Part shown: positions 27,201-34,605 of the stretch, piece by piece
Layout: every line of letters starts with the position of its first letter
Position numbering within the stretch: position 1 is the stretch's first letter
DNA from: UBA10427 sp003500135
GTDB lineage: Bacteria; Bacteroidota; Bacteroidia; Cytophagales; Cyclobacteriaceae
Direction: 5' to 3'
Length of the DNA: 64,000 bases
Assembly: GCA_963966275.1 (NCBI GenBank)
Contig: CAWZYQ010000001.1
Location: forward strand, 16,298 to 80,297
Made by a program: the position numbers and the translations under genes
Notes under the pieces: generated by a model
The model's database searches: none
Told to the model about the DNA's origin: nothing
What the model saw: the letters and a program-made list of their open reading frames with translations, nothing else

Positions 27201-29110
27201 CTGATTTTGTGGTAAACTCGGATAATCCGGAAAAGCCCTTGATGGAAGGTGATGACATACGGCTCGATTTCGACCTGATCAATAATGTAGGCGAATTGAG
27301 CCCTGAAGTAGAGGGTGTGGCAGCGCTAGAGTTCCCTTATGCACAGGTGAAAACCTCTATTTCACAGGCAACCTGGGATTTGGAAGCCGGGAAAGTTCGT
27401 ATGGTTAAACCTGCCGATGTGGATATAAAATATTCATACTTCTATTCTACAAGAGAGGAGCTCGATTCCCTTGCTTTCAATGCCACTGCTGCGGAATATG
27501 ATTTGTCGACCAGTGAATTGTTGGTTCAGGGCATACCTTATATTAAAGTAGCCGATGCCAGAATAACACCTGAAAACAATGAAGTGCTCGTGCTTGAAAA
27601 CTCTAGTATAGGAACTCTGTTTAACACAAAAATTGTGATTGACACCCTACATGGTTATCACCAATTATATGATGGTACGATCAACATTATCAATCGAAAT
27701 AAATTTCTAGGTAGCGCTACTTATCAATTTGTCAATGCCGCCAAAGATACTTTCGCTATTGAGTTCGATGAGTTTGAATTGAAAGAGGATTTTGAAGGAG
27801 AGCTAAGAAAAATGGATCTTCAGACGGTTTCGGGTGGTGAAATTGTTGAAGAAGACAACCTTATCATATCCCCGGGCATGCAATATAAAGGAAAAGTGAC
27901 CATGTACGCCCAGCAAAAGGCGCTTGAGCTTGATGGATATGTACGCCTGCCTATTGCTAACCGACCCGATAATGATACCTGGATTAAGTACGAGAGCTTC
28001 GATGAGGAAACCCAGGAGGTGATCTTTGATTTCAATAACAGCGTGACTGAAAACGGGGAAAAGCTAAGTGCAGGAATTCACTATTATACAAATGACCATA
28101 GCTTATATGCCACCATTGTTGAAGACCGGAAATTAATCTCAGATGAGGACTTTTTCGTCCCTAATGGTTATTTGCGGTACGATTTACAACGAGGCGTATA
28201 TGCCATAGAGGATACATCCAAGGCTTTTGGAAGCGCATTACAGGGGAAATTGTTCACTTTTAACGATAATACGGGTGATATTACCTGGGAGGGACTGGTA
28301 AATTTTATTGAACCTAATGAAAATTTGATCATTGAGGCATCAGCGATCGGTCAGGGGAATACCACGAAATCAGAATACGCGGTAAATACTTTTATGAAAT
28401 TTGACTTTGAGATTCCCGATCTGGCGCTTACTACAATGAGCCAGGATATGCGTTTTTTTATTGAAACTCTTGGTGCACCTGAGGCAGAATCGGATTTGGA
28501 TCTGTTACTTTATAAAATGGCCGCTTTCACCGGTGACCGGGCGGCAATGGAGTTTGATCAGCAATCAATTAGTGAATATGTGCCTCTTGCCTCGGTATCG
28601 AGTAAACTGATTAGTGATATTGTCTTTTCCAAGTTGGATATGAAATGGTCCGAGACACATAAAGCATGGTATAGCGATGGTCAGGTGGGGCTTTCGCATA
28701 TAAAAAGGGAGGACCTAAATGCCCTATTAGATGGATTTGTAGAAATCAAAAAAACGGATGAGGGAGATGTGGTGAAAATGTTTATCCAGGTATCACCTGA
28801 ATCATGGTACTTTCTGGGCTATGAAGAGAACCGACTCACATTATTTTCTTCAAACCCTGAGTTTAATGATATTATAGCCTCCAAAACTAAAGTTGATAAA
28901 ACAGGTTTCGGGGAATTTGTGTTTGTACTCGGGGATCAACCCGATGTTCTGAACTTCATTAATATGTTTCGACTCGATTACCTGGGTATTGAAGAGCCTT
29001 ATGAAATGTCAATGCCGAGAGTTGAAGAACCCAATGCCATAGACGAACTGCTGGATGTAATCCCCGATACAGAAGTAACCGAAGAGGAAGACGAAGACGA
29101 AGGTTTTTAG
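24230..29110 (+). CDS. very large exported protein of unknown function (1626 residues)
   Basis: Signal peptide MRGLVLFIVITLISIQGYGQ. Residues ~25-160 are helical; ~189-232 form a Trp/Asp/Gly/Glu-rich acidic tract of WGDDD and WGDE units; the remaining ~1370 residues are almost entirely beta-strand sequence with repeating short patterns such as GTFTWGN, NFTFRYN and GLTGRGKIEY, suggesting one long stacked or jelly-roll-like beta structure. No lipobox, no TM helix, no recognised enzyme motif, no T9SS tail; it ends in an acidic stretch EEEDEDEGF. No operon partner visible. I cannot name a family; periplasmic or outer-membrane-associated location is the only supported inference. Confidence 0.85.
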   Translation: MRGLVLFIVITLISIQGYGQRYMLPDTMHVFGDRVHELLLNIPTGEADSIGREFKSRWGGYTEFQKRHIMDLSITMLKKNTRLYPNIKNFFGMLIESKGAYLTSAQTDSLLVMLDKSYEYYDSRTYERIVINLKEWFTHAALHKTRNNSLYTVNLKFDFTFKTPEDAPVSYADQLLRDEPAEAPEVEQSITEWGEEDYGWGDDDDGWGDESDSWDASGEEDTWGDSGWEEETTEAREEPQESIESFLAQTVAAEPMPEPEGAIINFHQVDFIFVTRYDSVKLSGTKGDYELAGHYFVGDGGTFTWGNTQLKTSGVYAKLKKFNFDVWNPEVTAENATLHFDEMLEKPVEGYFEFRSVKYDTITEVAYPRFMSYANDLTITNLGDEFLTYKGGFGLIGAQKIGASWLKGKGVLKANSEDGRKYRSESKRFVFGDSLITAKNAYLTVYHGRDSIFHPSVRFNYYTNNHQLFAYKEEGGYNLTPFNSSYFKLSIDTDMIKWDITADSVDIGTMNARSMVPSLFESYEYYHFDKINELASVYNFNPLLSAYFYANKKKSREFFVHDMARDMKLNENALMSSMELLHYRDFVEFNQASGRVYLKDKALHYMRSKSGKKDYDDLLIPSLPEVGVPNATLHLDKNEMTVRGIEKFYISETLDVYIFPRDSSIRLKENRDFEFEGQMFAGNFEFVGRNFTFRYNDFLVDMPNIDSVRFYVDDEYEKQQVDNKMVSLEMFEDAVEEVSSQSTSGTLYINKPNNKSGQKIFPDYPKFDASRGAIVYFDREDILDSAYNKSVYFVVPPFAIDSLSAEDPAAIGFEGTFVSGGIFPDIKEKLRIMPDNSLGFEHNTSSNGYNVYGGGGKFYNTIRLDKNGLTGRGKIEYLTTSMESENYTFYQDSVLGDAYNFEIKSGSVAVASFPDIKSDSVQLKWEPYKDKMAVSNVGTPFDLYNQTASLDGTAFVSAQGANGSGTFFARGFEAESEDFNFEDANMTARHSDFVVNSDNPEKPLMEGDDIRLDFDLINNVGELSPEVEGVAALEFPYAQVKTSISQATWDLEAGKVRMVKPADVDIKYSYFYSTREELDSLAFNATAAEYDLSTSELLVQGIPYIKVADARITPENNEVLVLENSSIGTLFNTKIVIDTLHGYHQLYDGTINIINRNKFLGSATYQFVNAAKDTFAIEFDEFELKEDFEGELRKMDLQTVSGGEIVEEDNLIISPGMQYKGKVTMYAQQKALELDGYVRLPIANRPDNDTWIKYESFDEETQEVIFDFNNSVTENGEKLSAGIHYYTNDHSLYATIVEDRKLISDEDFFVPNGYLRYDLQRGVYAIEDTSKAFGSALQGKLFTFNDNTGDITWEGLVNFIEPNENLIIEASAIGQGNTTKSEYAVNTFMKFDFEIPDLALTTMSQDMRFFIETLGAPEAESDLDLLLYKMAAFTGDRAAMEFDQQSISEYVPLASVSSKLISDIVFSKLDMKWSETHKAWYSDGQVGLSHIKREDLNALLDGFVEIKKTDEGDVVKMFIQVSPESWYFLGYEENRLTLFSSNPEFNDIIASKTKVDKTGFGEFVFVLGDQPDVLNFINMFRLDYLGIEEPYEMSMPRVEEPNAIDELLDVIPDTEVTEEEDEDEGF

Positions 29111-29122
29111 TATTTCGTCACA

Positions 29123-29656
29123 TTAAAATGCGAAAGTAATTCCGGCATTAGCGCTTATCCAGGGGCCGGCCGACAATTCAATCCATAAGGCAAACTTTCT
29201 CTTAAAGAAAAACCGCATACCTGCCTGTACGTGTACAATCAGCCTGGAGTATTCTATGAAATAATCGGTATCGACAGTGTCCTGTTCATCAAATAGTGGG
29301 CGCCAATAGCCGTAGCCAGCTGATAAACCTGCATAGTAATCCATTCTGCGATCACGACCAAAGAGGAGTGCAAGGTTATATTTATATTGCAACGCAGCAT
29401 AAGGAATGGCATATTAAAATGATTGGCTCCGATAAGCATCGCCATGGTATAAACATCCGGTTTTAATCCCAAATGTGCTTTTATAATGTGCGACCGATTC
29501 TAAATTTATGGAAATACCCGGGCCTAGATTAGTAATTGAAGGAGCAGTATTTAGTTAAACATCTCCCCTGCGCATTGCGGTTGATTGTGCCCTGACATCT
29601 ACTGAATGGCAAGCCCAAGAATGATTCCCACGACAAACAAAAATCCCCTTATAATT
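29123..29656 (-). pseudogene. decayed outer-membrane beta-barrel gene
   Basis: The final ~90 codons (29123-29392) are a clean barrel C-terminus ending ANAGITFAF. The same frame upstream keeps reading like a barrel (TNLGPGISINLESVAHYKS) but has in-frame stops near 29434 and 29555. Further upstream, around 29605-29656, a signal-peptide-like FLFVVGIILGLAI lies in another frame, implying a frameshift. The parts are in the right order for a small exported barrel, so this is a broken gene rather than a short one. It lies 13 bases beyond the 3' end of the giant gene. Confidence 0.65.
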
Positions 29657-29771
29657 CTTCCTCAGGCAGTGTTGCACAAAATTTATTGCCGGGAATAAGA
29701 ATATTAAAAAATTGTAGGCTAAGATATGAGATACGTAACGTCTGGGATAAAAATCAAGAATTTTATATTAT

Positions 29772-29803
29772 AAAAATAGCCCGCTTTTTTGGCGGGCTTT
29801 TTG
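29772..29803. terminator. bidirectional hairpin terminator
   Basis: AGCCCGC (29778-29784) pairs with GCGGGCT (29792-29798), flanked by an A run on the left and a T run on the right, so it can act in both directions. It lies just after the stop of the minus-strand PD40/OmpA gene and probably serves that gene. Confidence 0.75.
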
Positions 29804-29819
29804 TTTTATCAATTACTTG

Positions 29820-31937
29820 CTAGTCAATCCGTTTAAATTCCACACGTCGGTTTTTCGCTCTTCCTTCCTTGGTATCATTGGTAGCTACCGGCTGGTCTGA
29901 ACCAAATCCTTTGGTTTCCAACTGGCTTTTCTTAACTCCTTGACTTGCCAGGTAGTTCTTAACTGATTCAGCTCTTCTCTGCGATAGACTAAGATTATAG
30001 CTGGAAGGCCCGACATTATCTGTATGACCTTCTATTTGAATTTTTTCCTTACTGTTTTCCTTTAAAGACTCAGCAATTTTATTAAGTATGGACCTGGCTT
30101 CCTCTTTCAAATAATCAGATGCGAAATCGAAGAAAATAAAATCGTCTAGAACCAATTGTCCTGTTTTGTCATTTAAAAATTTCTCGACCTCTTCATCCTG
30201 ATTATCCTCTTTTTTAACAATGACCGGAAGTTCTTCTTTTGGTTCTTCTATCTCGGCACCTTCTAACCTTGCCATTAAAAGATCCCTGTTAAGCTCGCGA
30301 TAATCCGACTCCTCCATAAGGTCGATTGATTGTTCTTCCAGGGTATATCCCTGCGCTGTAACCGTGTAGGTATATGCCGCACCCACTGGAAGTAATACTT
30401 CGTAGTTACCTGTAATGCTGTCGGATTCAGTAAATCCGATGATTTTGTTTTCAGGCTGTAATTTATACATCAGACGTGCTCTGATCGGTTCATCCGTTTC
30501 TTTATCCACAACCTTGCCCTTTATTGATATTACAGGGGCCGGTTGAAAAAATATGGGTAACTGTATCTGGTGAATATCTGCATCGGCAGCTGTATTGCTT
30601 CGAGAGAAATACGCCAGTTTTCCTGAAGGTGGAATGGTAAAGAACACGTCGTCTTCTTTGCTGTTGATGTCTGTCCCCAGGTTTTCGGGTTCAGTCCAAT
30701 TGGTCCAGGTGTCATCCAATCTTCTGCTTATATAAATATCGCTCCCACCAAAACCTGAATATCCTTTTGATGAGAAATAAAGTGTTTCATTGTCCGCTGC
30801 CAGATATGGCGATGATTCATTATGTGCGGTGTTGATGTCATTTCCTAGGTTCAATGGTTCCGTCCATCTTCCGTCAGCCTGTAAAAAGCTAACGTATAGA
30901 TCCTTCCCTCCATATGAGTCATACCTGTTCACTGCCATGATTAACACCCGCCGGTTGTTGGCCAGGAAGTAATTGCCATCAGTGTCTTCGATGTATGCAT
31001 TGATTATATCGAGCGTTTTTGGTTTATCCCATCCTTCGCTGGTTTTTGTGGTGATAGATACCCCTGGCTTCATTTTATCACGTCTGGTATATTCATTACC
31101 CAGAATTACCGTCATGGATTTTCCATCTGGCGTGATGCTACTGATATAGTTTGCCCCTTTGTTATTTAAAGGGCTTCCTATGTTGGTAGCTTTATTCCAT
31201 TCGCCTGTTTCAGGGTCATACTCGGAATACCAAATATCATTTTCATCATCTTCGCCGCCCATATTTTCTGGGTGGAAGCTTCGACTGAAATACAGTGTTT
31301 TACCATCCGGGGCAATAAGAGGCCTGGTTTCGATATAGCGACTGTTTACATTTTCACTTAACTTATCTATTTGAATGCCTTTTCTGACATTCTCGGGAAT
31401 ATCTACTTCAATTTCTATAGGCCGGCGCGATGAAGAAATACCAATTGCATCGATACCACTGTAGCCCGGTATTGCGTCGCCATCCAGCTCTAACTTAAGG
31501 GCAAATACATCGTAGTCGGTTTTTTCAATGAAAATTGTTAGCAAACGACCAGTTAGATCTATCGGTCGGGGTTCAAACGTATGTACATGATATTCATTAC
31601 CGGCTTCATCGTATAAATACACTTTGTATGTGGCGCTGGGATTGTACGATTCCGCAATAGCTATCTGCCTGACTTTAATATTTTTTTCAAACGCTACTTT
31701 TATATACTCCAGTTTATTGGGTTTTGAAGGCAACCAGGCCACGGGAGAATCGCCAGCCTGTGGCAGACTGTTCGGCTTGCCTAATGCCTGCTTTGCCGAA
31801 TATTCAAATGGCGATAGTTCTGAGGAGAAATCTACAACCTCTGTAGCCCAGTATACTTTTTGCGCACTTGCCTGACCGAATGCCGTCAGGATAAAACACA
31901 GGAATATAGCTTTTTTAATCATTAAAGTATTATTCAT
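29820..31937 (-). CDS. exported PD40-propeller / OmpA-domain protein with discoidin-like N-terminus
   Basis: 705 residues from ATG 31937 (31922 is also possible); both give the signal peptide ending QASAQ. Domains: a discoidin-like beta-sandwich (about 25-160; ALGKPNSLPQAGDSPVAW, YNPSATYKVYLYDE), PD40 propeller blades (about 195-480; IAPDGKTLYFSR, SGFGGSDIYISRR), a short CRD-like domain (about 500-565) and an OmpA peptidoglycan-binding domain (about 595-705; IEGHTDNVGPSSYNLSLSQRRAESV). It lacks the TPR region of the gene at 14541. Together with the next gene upstream it likely forms an envelope-anchoring pair. Confidence 0.85.
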   Translation of the reverse strand: MNNTLMIKKAIFLCFILTAFGQASAQKVYWATEVVDFSSELSPFEYSAKQALGKPNSLPQAGDSPVAWLPSKPNKLEYIKVAFEKNIKVRQIAIAESYNPSATYKVYLYDEAGNEYHVHTFEPRPIDLTGRLLTIFIEKTDYDVFALKLELDGDAIPGYSGIDAIGISSSRRPIEIEVDIPENVRKGIQIDKLSENVNSRYIETRPLIAPDGKTLYFSRSFHPENMGGEDDENDIWYSEYDPETGEWNKATNIGSPLNNKGANYISSITPDGKSMTVILGNEYTRRDKMKPGVSITTKTSEGWDKPKTLDIINAYIEDTDGNYFLANNRRVLIMAVNRYDSYGGKDLYVSFLQADGRWTEPLNLGNDINTAHNESSPYLAADNETLYFSSKGYSGFGGSDIYISRRLDDTWTNWTEPENLGTDINSKEDDVFFTIPPSGKLAYFSRSNTAADADIHQIQLPIFFQPAPVISIKGKVVDKETDEPIRARLMYKLQPENKIIGFTESDSITGNYEVLLPVGAAYTYTVTAQGYTLEEQSIDLMEESDYRELNRDLLMARLEGAEIEEPKEELPVIVKKEDNQDEEVEKFLNDKTGQLVLDDFIFFDFASDYLKEEARSILNKIAESLKENSKEKIQIEGHTDNVGPSSYNLSLSQRRAESVKNYLASQGVKKSQLETKGFGSDQPVATNDTKEGRAKNRRVEFKRID

Positions 31938-31984
31938 TGAAAGTATCTTTAATCCGTAAAATTGTTGTTTTTGGTTGATATTCA

Positions 31985-32728
31985 CTATTTTATTTTCAAA
32001 ATTCTTACCTCAACTCTTCTGTTTACTTCTGAGGCTTGGAGTGATTTTTCTTTTGTAATTGGTTGGGCGCTACCAAATGCTTTTGTCCTTATTCGTTTTT
32101 TATCAATTCCCATGGTCACCAAATAATTTTTCACGGCTTCAACCCTGTCTTCGGACAGTCGCATGTTCAGTTTTTTATTGCCCCGCCAGTCGGTATGGCC
32201 TTCAAGCTGGATTTCCATCTCGTCATTGTCTCTCATTATAGCTGCCAACTGATTCAGTTCAGTATATGACTCCGGGTTGATTATGGCTTTGCCCTGGTCA
32301 AAAATCAGGTTTTCCAGTCGAATGACCTGTTCTGCTTTTAGGCCTGGTTTTAAAAAGAATTTTTTAGCCAAAACGCTTCCATTACCTTCTTTGGGATTTA
32401 AAATTTCCATATGAGGGCGGTAGCCTTCACATTTAATGTCTAATTTATACGAATGTGCAGGATTGAGGTAATATTCGAAATATCCGGTAGTATCTTTTGT
32501 TGAAATGATACCTATTTCACTGCCGTAAGGAAGACTTTCCAAAACAATTTTGGCCTGTAAGGGCAAATGGTTCCCCTGGTTGCTAGTACTATCGTAAACA
32601 TATCCCTGTAATACTATCGTACTATCTTCCTGGACTAGTTGAAATACACTATGTTTGCTAAATGCATCAGAACATGCTAATACACTTAACATAGCTAATG
32701 CAACTGGTAGTTTTAAGATGACTGGCAT
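31985..32728 (-). CDS. OmpA-domain lipoprotein with CRD-like domain
   Basis: 247 residues. Lipobox SVLAC with Cys19, then a carboxypeptidase-regulatory-like beta domain (about 40-110) and an OmpA domain (about 130-247; LEGHTDWRGNKKLNMRLSEDRVEAVKNYL, NRRVEVRILK). It should link outer membrane to peptidoglycan. First gene of a unit with the PD40/OmpA protein, which starts ~47 bases further on; divergent from the 2H phosphoesterase. Confidence 0.9.
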   Translation of the reverse strand: MPVILKLPVALAMLSVLACSDAFSKHSVFQLVQEDSTIVLQGYVYDSTSNQGNHLPLQAKIVLESLPYGSEIGIISTKDTTGYFEYYLNPAHSYKLDIKCEGYRPHMEILNPKEGNGSVLAKKFFLKPGLKAEQVIRLENLIFDQGKAIINPESYTELNQLAAIMRDNDEMEIQLEGHTDWRGNKKLNMRLSEDRVEAVKNYLVTMGIDKKRIRTKAFGSAQPITKEKSLQASEVNRRVEVRILKIK

Positions 32729-32875
32729 GAGTTCAAAAAGTTAGGTTTCAAGATTGACCTACATAAAAGTAATAAGTTTTCCCGATATAATAGAATTTTC
32801 CACGATCTAAACCAGATTTTTTAAGAATACGGCTAATATTCATAATATTGCTATTGCCAAAGTGGATTATATCAT

Positions 32876-33445
32876 ATGAAAGCGCATAAAAGGCTTTACT
32901 TTATTGCTATACTGCCCCGGTCTCCCCAACAGGGATCGGTAACAGATATTAAAAAAGAAATAGCTGATAAATACCACTCCAAAGCCGCCTTGAAATCACC
33001 ACCTCATATTACGCTTCAGCCTCCATTTCACCTGGAGGAGGCCAGGGAAAATGAATTTTTAGAAAAAGTTAAAGATTTTGCCCGGGAACAGAAAGCTTTT
33101 GAGTTGCATATGAATGGCTTCGGCTCATTTAAGCCACGGGTGATTTATGTAAAAGTGGGTCAATGTGATGATCTGGATGCGCTGCACGATAAGCTTACCT
33201 TATATTTGGAAAACAATTTTGGCATAACGGAAAATCTCAGAAAATCGAGAAAATACCATCCTCATATGACGGTTGGATTTAGTGATCTTTCCAAAACCGA
33301 ATTTTGGCAGGCCTGGGATAACTTTAAAAATCGGCCTATTTCCTTTTCTTTCAAGGCCGATCATCTCGCCCTTTTAAGGCATAATGGCAAAACGTGGGAT
33401 GTTTACCGAAAGTTTGATTTTGCTCCTGAGGGGCCTGCTAACTAA
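32876..33445 (+). CDS. 2H phosphoesterase (2'-5' RNA ligase family)
   Basis: 189 residues with two HxT motifs in the expected places: PHITL (about 42-46) and PHMTV (about 126-130). These are the catalytic pair of LigT/ThpR-type phosphoesterases, which act on 2',3'-cyclic phosphates and related RNA ends. Cytoplasmic. Its stop overlaps the stop region of the convergent DUF6702 gene by 4 bases. Confidence 0.87.
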   Translation: MKAHKRLYFIAILPRSPQQGSVTDIKKEIADKYHSKAALKSPPHITLQPPFHLEEARENEFLEKVKDFAREQKAFELHMNGFGSFKPRVIYVKVGQCDDLDALHDKLTLYLENNFGITENLRKSRKYHPHMTVGFSDLSKTEFWQAWDNFKNRPISFSFKADHLALLRHNGKTWDVYRKFDFAPEGPAN

Positions 33446-33924
33446 AAATCGACCTTGCAATCAGGTTCATTTTTATTCAAATTGAAACTCTTGGTTTTAT
33501 CATTGAAGTTAAAATGAACCAAATTGGATTGATCATCAAAAAGTTCGAACAAGATCGTATTTTTCATTTCGATTTGCCGCATTGACCTAACCGGACTGAT
33601 AGTAAAATAGCACCATATCACATCTTCTTCTATTTCGGCGCCTACATACTTGAGAATAGTTTTTTCCCCTTTAAACTTTACGCGGAAGTTGCGCGCCAAA
33701 TAATCGGTTATAAGTTTTTGACCCCGGTCGGAGTCGTATATTTTAACCAAATCAATATCTCTTCCACTGCTTTTTCGAAGGGCATTTTCAAAATCATCCA
33801 AAAAAATACGCTGCGCCACTTGTAACTCATTTTTACGGGAATCAAAATATATATCACAAACACTTACATGAAAAGGGTGCCATGCCAAGAGAGACAAGCA
33901 GAATGTGAACACAAACAACTTCAT
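33442..33924 (-). CDS. DUF6702-type exported protein
   Basis: 160 residues with a short signal peptide ending in the AWHPFHVSVCDI block that defines this family (HP.HVS). The rest is a compact alpha/beta domain with QVAQRIFLDDFENAL. Function unknown. Divergent from the HupE/UreJ-like gene; DUF6702 proteins are often found beside HupE/UreJ-like and M1 peptidase genes, as here. Confidence 0.82.
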   Translation of the reverse strand: MKLFVFTFCLSLLAWHPFHVSVCDIYFDSRKNELQVAQRIFLDDFENALRKSSGRDIDLVKIYDSDRGQKLITDYLARNFRVKFKGEKTILKYVGAEIEEDVIWCYFTISPVRSMRQIEMKNTILFELFDDQSNLVHFNFNDKTKSFNLNKNEPDCKVDF

Positions 33925-34013
33925 TTAATGGTTTATTTTATCTTTTTTCAACAATATATCTTATAATTGCGATTCTTTTAATAGTGCAATTTTCTCCCTA
34001 TAGCGAATACATT

Positions 34014-34601
34014 ATGTCGATTTTTCAACTCTACTTTAAATTAGGTTTACAGCACATCCTCGATATATACGGGGTTGACCATATACTTTTCATCTTTTCC
34101 TTATGTGTAATATTCCTGCCCAAAGATTGGCGCAAAGTACTAATTTTGGTTACTTCTTTTACTATCGGTCATTCCATTACCCTGGCCATGGTGGCGCTGG
34201 ATGTGATACAAGTAAATTCGAAATTAATTGAATTTTTAATTCCTACTACCATATTTATAACGGCCATGTCCAATGTTTTTCGCAAGAAGGACAATTTCCA
34301 TATCTATAAAAATATACAGCGCAATTACTTTTTTGCATTATTCTTCGGTCTGGTACACGGAATGGGCTTTGCCAATTACCTTGGCGCCCTGCTTCCCAAA
34401 AAAGATCAATTGGTAGGAGCGCTGTTATCATTCAATCTTGGAATTGAGGCCGGACAGGTTATAATTGTAACCCTTTTTCTGATTCTTAGTTATCTGGTGG
34501 TAGGCCTTGTCGGGATCAACCGGCGGGATTACGTACTAGTAGTGTCAGCAGCTATTGCTGGTATTGCACTCACCATGATGTTCGAAAACAAATATTGGTA
34601 A
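34014..34601 (+). CDS. HupE/UreJ-family membrane protein
   Basis: 195 residues from ATG 34014 with about six transmembrane helices. The family's conserved histidines are present: GLQHILDIYGVDHILF, SFTIGHSITLA and FGLVHGMGFA. HupE and UreJ are nickel permeases of hydrogenase and urease operons, but Bacteroidota members usually sit beside a DUF6702 protein and an M1 peptidase with no nickel enzyme nearby, so nickel transport is not established. The M1 peptidase gene follows after 4 bases, so they are co-transcribed. Confidence 0.82.
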   Translation: MSIFQLYFKLGLQHILDIYGVDHILFIFSLCVIFLPKDWRKVLILVTSFTIGHSITLAMVALDVIQVNSKLIEFLIPTTIFITAMSNVFRKKDNFHIYKNIQRNYFFALFFGLVHGMGFANYLGALLPKKDQLVGALLSFNLGIEAGQVIIVTLFLILSYLVVGLVGINRRDYVLVVSAAIAGIALTMMFENKYW

Positions 34602-34605
34602 AAAT

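Noticed and set aside
34014..34601. Nickel permease for urease or hydrogenase
   Set aside because: The HupE/UreJ motif is real but no nickel enzyme gene is in the window, so the transport label is left open.
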